Assembly: GCA_947244595.1 (NCBI GenBank)
Contig: CAMXKT010000009.1
Span: 1-38,876, forward strand
DNA: 38,876 nt
Direction of reading: 5' to 3'
Source: an uncultured Oscillibacter sp.
GTDB lineage: Bacteria; Bacillota; Clostridia; Oscillospirales; Oscillospiraceae
The notes beneath the pieces were generated by a model, which did not search any database, was not told the DNA's origin, and worked only from the letters and a program-made list of their open reading frames with translations. The position numbers and the translations under genes are program-made. Positions 1-8,498 of the stretch are shown here, piece after piece. Numbering within the stretch: position 1 is the stretch's first letter; each line of letters begins with the position of its first letter.

Positions 1-88
1 GAATGGAGGCGGAGGAGCGGATGGAGCCCAGCTCCTGGAGGTTGCCGCGGCGCTCGTAGGCGAAAATGATTCCATGAAGTCCGTTCAT
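1..88 (-). CDS. glgD: GlgD, glucose-1-phosphate adenylyltransferase regulatory-type subunit (N-terminal fragment)
   Basis: Only the first 29 codons are inside the window; the gene continues past the left edge. The protein begins [17 protein letters not shown], the typical GlgD N-terminus. GlgD is the non-catalytic or modulatory partner of GlgC in Bacillota ADP-glucose pyrophosphorylase, so it acts in glycogen synthesis. Its ATG overlaps the glgC stop codon in an ATGA arrangement (85-88), which implies translational coupling and a shared transcript. The ribosome site (GGAGGTGTCC just upstream of the ATG) lies inside the end of glgC. The identity rests on the N-terminus and the operon context. 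Confidence 0.85.
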   Translation of the reverse strand, partial: MNGLHGIIFAYERRGNLQELGSIRSSASI

Positions 89-1290
89 TTGGACACCTCC
101 TCACCGTTGCGGCCCAGCATGATGCCGGCCTTGGCGTTTTTGCCCTCGGGCAGTTCGCAGCCCGGAGCCAGCACCGTCAGGCCCCAGCCGTCGGGGGTAT
201 TTTCCGGCGTGCCGCCCACATGGCAGCCCGGGCCGATCTTGCAGTTTTCACCCAAAATGGCGTATTCCACCACCGCGCCGGGAGCTACTACCACGCCGGG
301 GAAAAGGACGGAATAGCGGACCGTGGCGCCCTCGCCCACGGTGACGTTCTGAGAGAGAACGGAGTTCTCCACCACGCCCTCCAGGATGCTGCCCCGGTTC
401 ACGGCGCTGTGGGTCACCGTGGAGTTCACGCCCAGGAAAGCGGGAGGAGCGCTGACGGAGCGGGCATAGATAGGCCAGGAGCGATCCCGCAGGTCCAGAC
501 CGGATTCGGGGGCCAGCATGTCCATGTTGGCGTCCCAGAGGGACTCCAGGGTGCCCACGTCCTTCCAGTAGCCAGCGAAGCGGTAGGCGGCCATGCGCTC
601 GTTGTTTGCCAGCATGGAAGGGATGATGTTTTTGCCGAAGTCATTTTCGGAATTCGGGTTGGCCTCATCGTCGATGAGATACTGGCGCAGGGCCTTCCAG
701 GAAAATACGTAGATGCCCATGGAGGCCAGGTTGCTCTTGGGCTCCTTGGGTTTCTCGGCGAATTCGGTGATCATGTCGTCCTCATTCACGCTCATGATGC
801 CGAAGCGGGGAGCCTCGGCCCAGGGCACCTCCATAACGGAGATGGTGCAGGCGGCGTTGGCCGCTTTGTGGCGGGCCAGCATATCGGAGTAGTCCATTTT
901 GTAGATGTGGTCGCCGGAGAGAATGACCACGTAATCGGGGTCGTGCATATCAATGAAGCCCAGGTTCTGATAGATGGCGTTGGCGGTTCCCTTGTACCAG
1001 GTGCCGCCCTTGGCCCCTTGGTAAGGGGGCAGGATGTGGACGCCGCCGGAGGAGCCGTCCAGGTCCCAGGGCTGACCGCTGCCGATATAGCTGTTCAGCT
1101 CCAGGGGACGGTACTGGGTCAGCACGCCCACGGTGTCGATGCCGGAGTTCGTGCAGTTGGAGAGGGGGAAGTCGATGATGCGGTACTTGCCGCCGAAGGG
1201 AACGGCGGGCTTTGCCATGTCTCCGGTGAGGACATAGAGGCGGCTGCCCTGTCCTCCGGCCAGCAGCATGGCAATGCATTCTTTCTTCAT
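85..1290 (-). CDS. glgC: GlgC, glucose-1-phosphate adenylyltransferase
   Basis: This 401-residue protein makes ADP-glucose from glucose-1-phosphate and ATP, the committed step of bacterial glycogen synthesis. The N-terminal nucleotidyltransferase signature [10 protein letters not shown] (residues 10-19) is followed by [19 protein letters not shown], and the sugar-nucleotide motif [11 protein letters not shown] is present. The C-terminal third looks like the left-handed beta-helix with hexapeptide repeats. Length is normal for the family. The ATG at 1290 overlaps the glgB stop (ATGA), and AAAGGAG lies about 11 bases upstream of the start. It sits between glgB and glgD in one minus-strand operon. 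In the family, activity usually depends on allosteric effectors and the GlgD partner; that cannot be read here. Confidence 0.95.
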   Translation of the reverse strand: MKKECIAMLLAGGQGSRLYVLTGDMAKPAVPFGGKYRIIDFPLSNCTNSGIDTVGVLTQYRPLELNSYIGSGQPWDLDGSSGGVHILPPYQGAKGGTWYKGTANAIYQNLGFIDMHDPDYVVILSGDHIYKMDYSDMLARHKAANAACTISVMEVPWAEAPRFGIMSVNEDDMITEFAEKPKEPKSNLASMGIYVFSWKALRQYLIDDEANPNSENDFGKNIIPSMLANNERMAAYRFAGYWKDVGTLESLWDANMDMLAPESGLDLRDRSWPIYARSVSAPPAFLGVNSTVTHSAVNRGSILEGVVENSVLSQNVTVGEGATVRYSVLFPGVVVAPGAVVEYAILGENCKIGPGCHVGGTPENTPDGWGLTVLAPGCELPEGKNAKAGIMLGRNGEEVSK

Positions 1291-3422
1291 GTCTCTTTCA
1301 GCTCCTTTGCCTGTTTTTTCGCTCTGGGCTTTGTCGCGCTTTTTTCAGCCTTGGCCGCCTTGGGGGCTTTCTCCGCCTTGGCGGAGGACTTGACGGCCTT
1401 GACCAGGGTCTTGGCGGAGGCCTTGGCCGTTTTGCCCACGGCCTTGGCGGTCTTTTCCGCCGCCTTCACTGCGGTGGCTCCGGCGGCCTTGGCGGCTTTG
1501 GCCGCCTTGACCTCCGGCGAGGTGGGCTTGCGGCCCCTGGGCTTGGGGAAATTGCCCTCGCCCCGGAGGAACACCGCGCCGAAAGCGGGAATCCGGATGG
1601 CGGCGGAGTGTTCCTTTCCGTGAGATTCAATGGCCTCCACGGGGACGGGCTCGGTGTCGCCGAAGCCGTCGCCGCCGTATTCCACCGCGTCGGTGTTGAA
1701 GACGGGGGTGTACTGCTTGTGGGCGGGGACGCCCATGCGGTAGCCCTCGTAAGTATTGGGGGAGAAGTTGACGGCGCAGAGGAGGTCCCGGCCCTTCTTA
1801 TCCTTGCGGAGGAAAACCACCACGTTATTATGATTGTCGTCCACCACCAGCCACTCGAAGCCCTCCCAGCTGAAATCGATTTCCCAGAGAGCGGGCTCCT
1901 TCTGGTAGAAGGCGTTGGCCTCTTTGAAGAAGCGGTGGACCTTTTGATTCTCCTCGTTGTCCAGGAGATACCAGTCCAGGGACTCCTTGTCGTTCCACTC
2001 GTGCCACTGGCCCAGCTCCGCGCCCATGAAGAGGAGCTTCTTGCCCGGGTGGGCCAGCAGGTAGGCGTAAAAGCCCCGGGTGCAGCGGAGCTGGTTCGTG
2101 TAGTCGCCGGGCATCTTGCCCACCACGGAACCCTTCATGTGGACCACCTCGTCGTGGGAGATGGGCAGCACGAAGTTCTCAGAGAAGGCGTACATCATAG
2201 AGAAGGTGATGTCCTTGTGGTGGTCCTGACGGAACCAGGGATCCAGCTTGAGATAGTGGCACATGTCGTTCATCCAGCCCATGTTCCACTTGAGGTTGAA
2301 CCCCAGGCCGCCGATGTCGGCGGGGCGGCTGACCATGGGCCACGCCGTGGACTCCTCGGCGATCATCATCACGCCGGGCTTCACGGAGAAGGCCATGGCG
2401 TTCAGCTCCCGGAGGAAGTCGATGGCCTCCAGGTTCTCGTGTCCGCCGTACTTGTTGGGGGTCCAGGCCCCGCCCTGGCGGCTGTAGTCCAGGTAGAGCA
2501 TGGATGCCACGGCGTCCACCCGCAATCCGTCGATGTGGCACTCCTCCAGCCAGAAGCGGGCGGAGGAGAACAGGAAGCTCTTGACCTCGGGCCGGCCGTA
2601 GTCAAAGACCCGGGTGCCCCAGGAGGCGTGCTCCCACTTGTTGGGATCGCTGTACTCGTAGCAGCAGCCCCCGTCAAACTCATAGAGTCCGTGGGAGTCC
2701 TTGCAGAAGTGGGCGGGAACCCAGTCCAGAATGACGGCGATGCCGTTTTTGTGCATGTGGTTCACAAACCAGAGGAAGTCCTTGGGGGTGCCGTACCGGG
2801 AAGTAGGGGCGAAGTATCCGGTACACTGGTAGCCCCAGGAGCCGTCGAAGGGGTGCTCCAGCACGGGCAGCAGCTCAATGGCGGTGTAGCCCATTTCCTT
2901 GACGTAGGCGGCCAGCTCCCTGGCCATGTCCTTGTAGTCGTAGAAGTCGCCGTTGGGGCGCTTCTTCCAGGAGCCCAAGTGCACCTCGTAAATGTTCAGG
3001 GGGGAGTCGTAGACCTGGTGCTTTTCCCGCTTCGCCAGGAAAGCGGCGTCGGTCCACTTGAACCCTTCGATATCATAGAGCTTGCCGGCGGTGGCGGGAC
3101 GGGTCTCGCAGTGGAAAGCGTAGGGATCCGTTTTCAGCCGCACTTCCCCATCCGGACCGGTGACGGCGTACTTGTAGGACGTGTACTCCGGCAGACCGGG
3201 GATAAAGCCCTCCCAGACCTCGCCCTTTCGGGTGAGGCTGTGGACGCCGCTGGTCCAGCTGTTAAAGTCGCCGACCACGGAAACGCTTTGGGCGTGAGGA
3301 GCCCAGACTCGGAAGGTCCAGCCCTCCGCGTCCTTCTTCTTATCGGGGTGGGAGCCGAACCAGCGCCAGCCGTCCGTCAGAGTTCCGGCGTGGAAGCGTT
3401 CAGCCTGATCGTGTTTTGCCAT
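1287..3422 (-). CDS. glgB: GlgB, 1,4-alpha-glucan branching enzyme with an Ala/Lys-rich C-terminal tail
   Basis: This 711-residue GH13 enzyme forms the alpha-1,6 branches of glycogen. An N-terminal CBM48 (WRFFG... to about residue 110) precedes the catalytic barrel. The nucleophile Asp lies in [16 protein letters not shown], the acid/base Glu in MMIAEES and the third carboxylate in [11 protein letters not shown]. The start at 3422 is chosen over an upstream in-frame ATG (3458) because GGAGG lies 7 bases before it. The oddity is the last 88 or so residues (nt 1290-1553): a low-complexity, basic tail of [12 protein letters not shown] repeats with about 23 Lys and 25 Ala, resembling histone H1 or HU tails. 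Family members normally end shortly after the C-terminal beta-domain. First gene of the glgB-glgC-glgD operon. Confidence 0.95.
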   Translation of the reverse strand: MAKHDQAERFHAGTLTDGWRWFGSHPDKKKDAEGWTFRVWAPHAQSVSVVGDFNSWTSGVHSLTRKGEVWEGFIPGLPEYTSYKYAVTGPDGEVRLKTDPYAFHCETRPATAGKLYDIEGFKWTDAAFLAKREKHQVYDSPLNIYEVHLGSWKKRPNGDFYDYKDMARELAAYVKEMGYTAIELLPVLEHPFDGSWGYQCTGYFAPTSRYGTPKDFLWFVNHMHKNGIAVILDWVPAHFCKDSHGLYEFDGGCCYEYSDPNKWEHASWGTRVFDYGRPEVKSFLFSSARFWLEECHIDGLRVDAVASMLYLDYSRQGGAWTPNKYGGHENLEAIDFLRELNAMAFSVKPGVMMIAEESTAWPMVSRPADIGGLGFNLKWNMGWMNDMCHYLKLDPWFRQDHHKDITFSMMYAFSENFVLPISHDEVVHMKGSVVGKMPGDYTNQLRCTRGFYAYLLAHPGKKLLFMGAELGQWHEWNDKESLDWYLLDNEENQKVHRFFKEANAFYQKEPALWEIDFSWEGFEWLVVDDNHNNVVVFLRKDKKGRDLLCAVNFSPNTYEGYRMGVPAHKQYTPVFNTDAVEYGGDGFGDTEPVPVEAIESHGKEHSAAIRIPAFGAVFLRGEGNFPKPRGRKPTSPEVKAAKAAKAAGATAVKAAEKTAKAVGKTAKASAKTLVKAVKSSAKAEKAPKAAKAEKSATKPRAKKQAKELKET

Positions 3423-3458
3423 AGTCAACCTCCGTGCATAGCTGCGGCAACTCTCCAA

Positions 3459-3548
3459 GGGCCGCGGCTGCCGCTTACAGGCGAGCGGCCCGCCGATTTC
3501 CCGGGCGTCCCTTTGGAACGCCCTGTCCGCCGTCCAGACGCGGCGGAC
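3459..3548 (-). promoter_or_regulatory. Structured 5' leader of the glg operon (three GC-rich hairpins)
   Basis: Between the glgB promoter and start codon the leader (about 150 nt) contains three consecutive inverted repeats: 3525-3548 (8-bp arms GTCCGCCG/CGGCGGAC), 3503-3523 (9-bp arms with one wobble, 3-nt loop) and 3459-3491 (7-bp arms GGGCCGC/GCGGCCC). None is followed by a U-tract, so they do not look like terminators. No known riboswitch consensus was recognised. A role in mRNA stability or translational control is inference. Confidence 0.5.
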
Positions 3549-3582
3549 TGTGCTTCAAGCAAACGATTAGTTATTCTGGAAT

Positions 3583-3611
3583 ATTATACTTCTTTTCAAA
3601 AATAGCGTCAA
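3583..3611 (-). promoter_or_regulatory. SigA-type promoter of glgBCD
   Basis: On the minus strand a -35 TTGACG (3606-3611) and a perfect -10 TATAAT (3583-3588) are separated by 17 bp. Transcription would start near 3576, giving a leader of about 150 nt before glgB. Confidence 0.85.
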
Positions 3612-3761
3612 GGACAGCCCTGTCGAAAAAATGGCCTCTCTTTTAGCATGTTCCCCCAAATCTGCTTCAAGATTCACAATATTTTTTGGTTACCTTCGGC
3701 AAAATGTTCAAAAGTTGGTGGGAAAACTGGAGGGTGTGCTGATAAAAGATGTGGCTGACCG

Positions 3762-3790
3762 TTGATTTTGCCGCCGTGCTGCGGTATGAT
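3762..3790 (+). promoter_or_regulatory. SigA-type promoter of the TSUP permease/racemase pair
   Basis: TTGATT (3762-3767) and TATGAT (3785-3790) are separated by 17 bp. The permease ATG is 35 bp downstream of the -10 box. Confidence 0.75.
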
Positions 3791-3824
3791 AGCAAAACAG
3801 TCCAACATTTTCAGGAGGTCCCCC

Positions 3825-4637
3825 ATGCTTCAGTTTTTAACGGCCCCGCAGATCGACGGCTTCCCCCTCTGGGTGGTGCTGCTGATCTGCGTGGGCGTGT
3901 TCCTGGCGTCCTTTATGGACGCCATCGCCGGAGGGGGCGGCATTATTTCCGCGCCCACGCATCTGATTGCCTTTGGCAGTCTCCCAGCGCCCTACGCCCT
4001 GGGGACGAATAAGGTCTCCGCCGCCATCGGCACCTGCTTTTCCACCGCCCGGTTCATCAAGAACGGCTATGTGGACTGGAGGCTTTTCGGCCCCTCCATT
4101 TTCTTTTCCCTGACGGGTTCCGTGGCGGGTACCTGGCTTCAGCACCGGACGCCGGACGCCGTCTTAAAGTACATGCTGCTGGCGGTGCTCCCGGTGGTGG
4201 CTTTCATCACCCTGCGGAACCGGGAGTGGCCCGACGAGCCGGGGGAGATCGACCGCCGGAAGCAGATTGCCATCGTCTGGGCCGCGGCCTTTGTCATCGG
4301 CGGCTACGACGGCTACTACGGGCCCGGCACGGGGACCTTTCTGATGATCATGTTTATCCGCCTGGCGAAGCTGGATACCCGGCATGCGGCGGGAGGCGTG
4401 AAGGTCATCAACCTGGCCTCCAATATCGGAAGCCTGTTCACCCAGCTTGCCTCGGGCTACGTGTTCCTGGGCGTGGGGCTCATCGCCTCCGTGGCCTCCA
4501 TCGCGGGGCACTATATTGGCTCCGGCCTGGCCATCAAAAACGGCAGCAGAATTGTCCGCCCGGCGGTCATCATTGTGCTGATCCTGCTGACGGTAAAGGT
4601 GGGCAGCGAATTGCTGTTCCCTGATTTCTGGGGGTGA
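3825..4637 (+). CDS. TauE/SafE (TSUP) family sulfite/organoacid permease, YfcA-like
   Basis: A 270-residue polytopic membrane protein with about eight hydrophobic segments. Both halves carry TSUP hallmarks: MDAIAGGGGIISAP (residues 31-44) and GGYDGYYGPGTGTF (159-172), the pattern seen in YfcA-like members. Family members export or import small anions, often sulfite, sulfonates or organosulfur acids; the substrate cannot be told from sequence. The ATG at 3825 has AGGAGG six bases upstream, so an upstream in-frame ATG at 3762 (inside the promoter) was rejected. The stop is three bases before the racemase ATG, so the two are almost certainly co-transcribed. Whether it exports sulfite for the catabolic cluster 4 kb downstream is speculation. 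Confidence 0.85.
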   Translation: MLQFLTAPQIDGFPLWVVLLICVGVFLASFMDAIAGGGGIISAPTHLIAFGSLPAPYALGTNKVSAAIGTCFSTARFIKNGYVDWRLFGPSIFFSLTGSVAGTWLQHRTPDAVLKYMLLAVLPVVAFITLRNREWPDEPGEIDRRKQIAIVWAAAFVIGGYDGYYGPGTGTFLMIMFIRLAKLDTRHAAGGVKVINLASNIGSLFTQLASGYVFLGVGLIASVASIAGHYIGSGLAIKNGSRIVRPAVIIVLILLTVKVGSELLFPDFWG

Positions 4638-4640
4638 CTT

Positions 4641-5348
4641 ATGAAGAAGACCATCGGCATCCTGGGGGGCATGGGCCCCATGGCCACGGCGGACCTGTTC
4701 CAGAAGATCACGGCCCTCACCGACGCTGCGGGAGACAACGAGCACATCCGGGTCTACATAGACAGCAACGCCTCCATCCCGGACCGCACCGCCGCCATTC
4801 TGGACGGGGGAGAGGACCCCGTCCCCGCCATGGCGGATGCCCTGCGGCACCTGGAGCTCTGCGGGGCGGACTGCGTCGTTATGCCCTGCAATACCGCCCA
4901 CTACTTTCTTCCCCGGCTGGAGCCGCTGACAAGGCTGCCCTTCCTTAGCATGATTGAGGTATCGGCGGCGGCCTGCCGGGAGCGCTTTCCCGGAAAGGCG
5001 GTGGGGATTCTGGCCACCACCGGCACCCTCTCGGCAGGGCTGTACCAGGACGCTCTGGCGGCGGCGGGCGTGCCCTTTCTGGTTCCGGACGAGGGGGAGC
5101 GGGAGGCCCTGATGGAGGTCATCTACCAGGGGGTGAAGGCAGGCGCCCCGCCGGAATCTTATCGAGAGTCTTTTCTCTCCGTCACGGAGGGCATGGCGGT
5201 CCGGGGGGCGGCGTGCTTCCTCCTGGCCTGCACAGAGCTGCCCCTGGCGGTCCGGGAGCTGGGGCTGGACCTGCCCTGCGTGGACCCCACGGAGGAGCTG
5301 GCCAAGGCCGCCATCCGCTTCTGCGGCTGCGGCGTGCGGGGCGAGTGA
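4641..5348 (+). CDS. Aspartate/glutamate-type racemase (YgeA family)
   Basis: This 235-residue cofactor-independent racemase starts MKKTIGILGGMGPMAT, diagnostic of the aspartate/glutamate/hydantoin racemase superfamily. The two catalytic cysteines sit in MPCNTAHYF (Cys83) and LACTELPL (Cys197), at the expected spacing for two-base proton transfer at an amino-acid alpha-carbon. Length matches family members of 230-240 residues. It directly follows the TSUP gene and is followed by a strong terminator and then an acidic amino acid/dicarboxylate symporter, which suggests acidic amino-acid metabolism. Substrate specificity (Asp, Glu or other) is not decidable by eye. Confidence 0.9.
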   Translation: MKKTIGILGGMGPMATADLFQKITALTDAAGDNEHIRVYIDSNASIPDRTAAILDGGEDPVPAMADALRHLELCGADCVVMPCNTAHYFLPRLEPLTRLPFLSMIEVSAAACRERFPGKAVGILATTGTLSAGLYQDALAAAGVPFLVPDEGEREALMEVIYQGVKAGAPPESYRESFLSVTEGMAVRGAACFLLACTELPLAVRELGLDLPCVDPTEELAKAAIRFCGCGVRGE

Positions 5349-5357
5349 ATCGACAAG

Positions 5358-5400
5358 AGGCCGGATGTCTGTTAATTTTATCAGACATCCGGCCTTTGTT
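5358..5400 (+). terminator. Rho-independent terminator after the racemase gene
   Basis: A 14-bp perfect stem (AGGCCGGATGTCTG at 5358-5371 with CAGACATCCGGCCT at 5382-5395) and a 10-nt loop, followed by TTTGTT. Confidence 0.85.
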
Positions 5401-5442
5401 CACGCTTTTTTCATAATTCTTTCACAATTTTTCCATTTCCTC

Positions 5443-5471
5443 TTTACATCGGCGGGCCTCTTTGGTATAAT
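5443..5471 (+). promoter_or_regulatory. SigA-type promoter of the dicarboxylate symporter gene
   Basis: TTTACA (5443-5448), 17-bp spacer, TATAAT (5466-5471). The start codon is 88 bp downstream, leaving a moderate untranslated leader. Confidence 0.85.
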
Positions 5472-5559
5472 GTAGCCAATTTGGAGAGGCTTCTCAGTGG
5501 AGTTTTGGGCAAAACACAGACGGGGAGTCCCAAAGATTTTATTTTTATGAGGTGAGTGT

Positions 5560-6774
5560 ATGAACAAGAAACTCAGCCTGCCGATGCAGATTCTGATCGC
5601 GCTGGTCTTGGGTATTGTCGTCGGCCTGGTCTGCTACTTCGGAGGCTTCGCCGACCTGACGAGCAAGTACTTAAAGCCCTTCGGCGATATCTTTGTGAAC
5701 CTCTTGAAGTTTATCGTGGTGCCCGTGGTGCTCCTCAGCATGATCGACGGCATCATCTCCATGAACGACATGCGGAAGGTGGGCTCCGTGGGCATCAAGA
5801 CCGTGGCCTACTTCCTGGTCACCACCGCCATCGCCTGCGTTATCGGCCTGGTCTTCGCCAACATCTTCAAGAGCGCGGGCCTGTTCCCCATCCTGGACCC
5901 GGAAAGCGCGGAGTATGAGGCCAAGGAGTTCGGCGGCTTCATGTCCACCCTGGTGTCCATCTTCCCGACGAACATGTGGAAGTCCTTCACCGACGCCAAC
6001 ATGCTCCAGGTCATCGTGATCTCCCTGTTCTTCGGCGGGTCCATCCTGGCCGCCGGGGAGAAAGCGAAGCTCTGCAAGGATTTCGTCTCCTCCGCCTACG
6101 CCGTCATTGAGAAACTTATGGGCTTCGTCATCAGCCTGGCTCCCATCGGCGTGTTTACCTACATGGCGTGGGTTGTGGCCACTCAGGGTTCCGAGATTCT
6201 GGTATCTCTGCTGCTGGTCATTGTCTGCGCGTACCTGGGCTACATCGTCCACGCCGTGCTGGTGTACTCCGCCTCGGCCCAGGTCTTCGCCGGCATGAGC
6301 CCCATTAAATTCTTCAAGGGCGCTTTCGCCGCCATGATCTTCGCCTTTACCTCCACCTCCTCTGCGGCCACCCTGCCGGTGTCCAAGGAGTGCGCCGCTG
6401 AGCTGGGCGCGGAGGACGATATCGCCGCTTTCGTCCTGCCCCTGGGCTCCACCATCAACATGGACGGCACGGCCATCTACCAGTGCGTGGCCACCGTCTT
6501 CCTGGCCTCCTGCGCCAACATCAACCTGACCATTGGGCAGATGGTCATCATCGTGGTGACGGCCACCCTGGCCTCCATCGGCACTGCGGGCGTCTCCGGC
6601 GCGGGCATGATCATGCTGGCCATGGTGCTGGAAGCCCTGGGCATCCCCGTGGCCTACATCGGCCTCATCGTGGCGGTGGACCGGATCTTCGACATGGGCC
6701 GTACCTGCCTGAACGTCACCGGCGACATCGCCTGTTCCGTCTGCGTCACCAAGTGGGAGGGAAGGAAAAAGTAA
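5560..6774 (+). CDS. Dicarboxylate/amino acid:cation symporter (DAACS, GltP/DctA type)
   Basis: This 404-residue membrane protein couples uptake of acidic amino acids or C4-dicarboxylates to Na+ or H+. Signature elements are in order: the serine-rich re-entrant loop FTSTSSAATLP (about 261-271), the ion-binding NMDGT (about 300-304), and GRTCLNVTGD in the last helix (about 380-389). The Arg in that last motif is the residue that in GltPh contacts the substrate side-chain carboxylate, which favours an acidic substrate. GAGGTGAGTGT precedes the ATG. It has its own promoter and a strong terminator, so it is monocistronic. Its proximity to a racemase suggests aspartate or glutamate, an inference. 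Confidence 0.92.
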   Translation: MNKKLSLPMQILIALVLGIVVGLVCYFGGFADLTSKYLKPFGDIFVNLLKFIVVPVVLLSMIDGIISMNDMRKVGSVGIKTVAYFLVTTAIACVIGLVFANIFKSAGLFPILDPESAEYEAKEFGGFMSTLVSIFPTNMWKSFTDANMLQVIVISLFFGGSILAAGEKAKLCKDFVSSAYAVIEKLMGFVISLAPIGVFTYMAWVVATQGSEILVSLLLVIVCAYLGYIVHAVLVYSASAQVFAGMSPIKFFKGAFAAMIFAFTSTSSAATLPVSKECAAELGAEDDIAAFVLPLGSTINMDGTAIYQCVATVFLASCANINLTIGQMVIIVVTATLASIGTAGVSGAGMIMLAMVLEALGIPVAYIGLIVAVDRIFDMGRTCLNVTGDIACSVCVTKWEGRKK

Positions 6775-6860
6775 GCGGCTTTTCTCGGCTCGTGATTTGC
6801 CCGCCCTATGCCCGGAGGCGTAGACGCCGGGGACATAAAAATCCAGACTGGTTGAAAGAA

Positions 6861-6905
6861 GGGACTCTGAGCGGAAAACCGCTCAGAGTCCCCTTGTCTT
6901 TTTGG
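6861..6905 (+). terminator. Terminator after the symporter, probably bidirectional
   Basis: A perfect 14-bp stem (6861-6874 with 6879-6892), AAAA loop, followed by CTTGTCTTTTT on the plus strand. On the minus strand the same stem is followed by TTCTTTC, so it can also end the convergent PQ-loop gene. Confidence 0.9.
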
Positions 6906-6924
6906 AGCAGCCGGAAAGAGGGCG

Positions 6925-7248
6925 TTATGCTTCGGGTTCAGAAGCCGCCGCGGCGTTTTGCCTGTCCAGAATTTTATTGCGGTAGTAAATCACGATGCCG
7001 ATGGAGACCATGACTGTGTTTAACGTGTAGAAAAACCAGACGTAAGCCGGCGTCGGCATGCCGTTCATCCATTTGATCGCCTTGCTGCCAAGTCCGAAAA
7101 TGTAGCCGATCCAAATGAAGAAATAAAACAACACGCTGCTGCCTTTCGCGGTCCGGGCGTTCCAGGCCTTGCGGATGTTCAGGGGCCAGGAGATGCCGAA
7201 ACAGACGACCATCAAAACCTCCAGAATATTTTCCATAGGAAACACCAT
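6925..7248 (-). CDS. Small PQ-loop/SemiSWEET-like membrane protein
   Basis: A 107-residue protein with three predicted membrane segments (roughly residues 5-24, 38-58 and 68-92), the size of a single PQ-loop triple-helix bundle. The segment GISWPLNIRKAWNARTAKGSS matches the PQ-loop region (Pro at the helix kink, then basic residues and a Lys-Gly turn). Family members move sugars or other small solutes as dimers; no substrate can be assigned. No strong ribosome site is visible, and starts at 7248 and 7236 (MENILEVL) are both possible. It follows the Ldh2-type gene by 153 bp on the same strand and may be read from the same transcript. Confidence 0.7.
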   Translation of the reverse strand: MVFPMENILEVLMVVCFGISWPLNIRKAWNARTAKGSSVLFYFFIWIGYIFGLGSKAIKWMNGMPTPAYVWFFYTLNTVMVSIGIVIYYRNKILDRQNAAAASEPEA

Positions 7249-7401
7249 ATTGGCCGCCGTCCGCCGCGCGAATTAGGAGTGAACACGTGCGGCGGGCGGC
7301 CGTCCTTTCTTATGTATTTGTGTTGAGCGGTGAGAGAACCCCCGGCGGGGGAGGAAATTTATGGATAAAGCGAGAGAAACGCTGCGGGACGGAAGCCGCG
7401 C

Positions 7402-8448
7402 TTATTTCACGCAGTCAAAGGGGATGCCCAGCTCTTCGGACAGGTCCCGGAGTTCTCCAGCGACGGCGTCGGACAGCTCGATACCCTCTTCCTTGGCCTT
7501 GAGGTACTTCCGGTCTTCAATTTCACCGGGGATAAAGATTTCGGGAACGCCCTCGGCTTTGGGGGAACTTTTGATCTCGTCAAACAGCTGAGAGACCGAT
7601 TCGCTGAAGCTGTCCATGTCCACGATTTTGGAGAGGTCAAAGGCGCCGAGGACAAATCCGGTATTCTGGGTGCGCTCAAAGTTATACATACTGCCCATTT
7701 CCGTGCTCTTTGCGGCTCCGGCGGCACAGGCGCACAGAATTTCGATGGCCAGCGCGATGCCGTAGCCCTTGGGCCCGCCAAAGGGCAGCAGAGTACCGCC
7801 GCTGAGGATGCAGTTGGGATCGGAGGAGAGCCTGCCCTCCTGATCCAGGCCCCAGCCCAGCGGAACGCTCCGCCCCTCCTTGCGGGCCAGGATGATCTTT
7901 CCCTGGGCCACGAGGCTGGTGGCCATGTCCAGCATAAACGGCCGGTGACGCCCGCCGGGAATTGCCAGGGAAAGGGGATTTGTGCCGAGCATGGGCGCGG
8001 AACCTCCCGTAGGCGCGACCGCGCGATAGGAGTTGGTCACAGCGAACCCGATCATGTTCCTCAGGGCGGCGTATTCCGTAAAATAAGCTGAGCAGCCAAA
8101 GTGATTGCAGTGATTCACAAATGCCATGCACACGCCCAGGTTTTCCGCGCGTTCGACGCACAGCTCCATGACTCTCTGAGCCACGCAGACGCCCTGGCCG
8201 TTGTCTCCGTCCACGGCAATCATGGCTCCGCTGTCCCTGGTAACGCGGGGGACGGCGCCGGCCTTAACCAAGCCCAGCTGAATACGCTTTACATAGGTGC
8301 TCATGCGCATCAGTCCGTGAGAGCTCAGGCCCCGCATGTCGGCGTACACCAGGCTTCTGCCGAATTCCTCCGCTTCTTTTGCGGGCATGCCCAGGGCCTC
8401 TCCGGCGCTTGCCGCGAACCTTGCCAATTTTTCACTGTCATACAGCAT
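7402..8448 (-). CDS. Ldh2/MDH2-family NAD(P)-dependent 2-hydroxyacid dehydrogenase (malate/L-lactate/sulfolactate dehydrogenase type)
   Basis: A 348-residue oxidoreductase of the type-2 malate/lactate dehydrogenase family (YlbC, AllD, ComC relatives), which has a fold unrelated to classical LDH. Motifs: ADMRGLSSHGLMRMSTY near residue 40, NHCNHFGCSAYFTEYA in the middle, and GGPKGYGIALAIEIL near residue 225. Members oxidise one stereoisomer of a 2-hydroxy acid (malate, lactate, ureidoglycolate, (R)-sulfolactate). I chose the ATG at 8448 because GAGGAGG lies 9 bases upstream; a TTG start at 8466 is possible but less likely. It lies 50 bp downstream of a D-2-hydroxyacid dehydrogenase gene, with a small GC hairpin (8478-8492) between them, and shares its sigma-54 promoter. 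Confidence 0.88.
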   Translation of the reverse strand: MLYDSEKLARFAASAGEALGMPAKEAEEFGRSLVYADMRGLSSHGLMRMSTYVKRIQLGLVKAGAVPRVTRDSGAMIAVDGDNGQGVCVAQRVMELCVERAENLGVCMAFVNHCNHFGCSAYFTEYAALRNMIGFAVTNSYRAVAPTGGSAPMLGTNPLSLAIPGGRHRPFMLDMATSLVAQGKIILARKEGRSVPLGWGLDQEGRLSSDPNCILSGGTLLPFGGPKGYGIALAIEILCACAAGAAKSTEMGSMYNFERTQNTGFVLGAFDLSKIVDMDSFSESVSQLFDEIKSSPKAEGVPEIFIPGEIEDRKYLKAKEEGIELSDAVAGELRDLSEELGIPFDCVK

Positions 8449-8498
8449 CGCAGAGTTCCTCCTCAATTTTATAATGTGCCGCCAGCGGCGGCGGGTTT

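Larger units (their letters stand above)
3423..3824. other. Divergent intergenic region between glgB and the TSUP permease gene
   Basis: This 402-bp gap holds the glgB leader hairpins and promoter on the minus strand and a promoter with ribosome site for the permease on the plus strand (separate entries). The middle part, about 3612-3760, is AT-rich. I see no convincing gene or further palindrome there. Confidence 0.7.

Noticed and set aside
1290..1553. Frameshift at the end of glgB producing a spurious Ala/Lys tail
   Set aside because: The frame ends exactly in the ATGA overlap with glgC, and the tail has regular composition, so it appears to be real coding sequence.
220..3605. Long plus-strand open frames (467 and 665 codons) opposite glgC and glgB
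   Set aside because: They are antisense shadows of clear GlgC and GlgB proteins in GC-rich DNA, with no recognisable domain and no ribosome site.
7252..7310. GC-rich imperfect inverted repeat upstream of the PQ-loop gene
   Set aside because: The arms are imperfect and the repeat has no T-tract or promoter next to it; in DNA of this GC content it can arise by chance.
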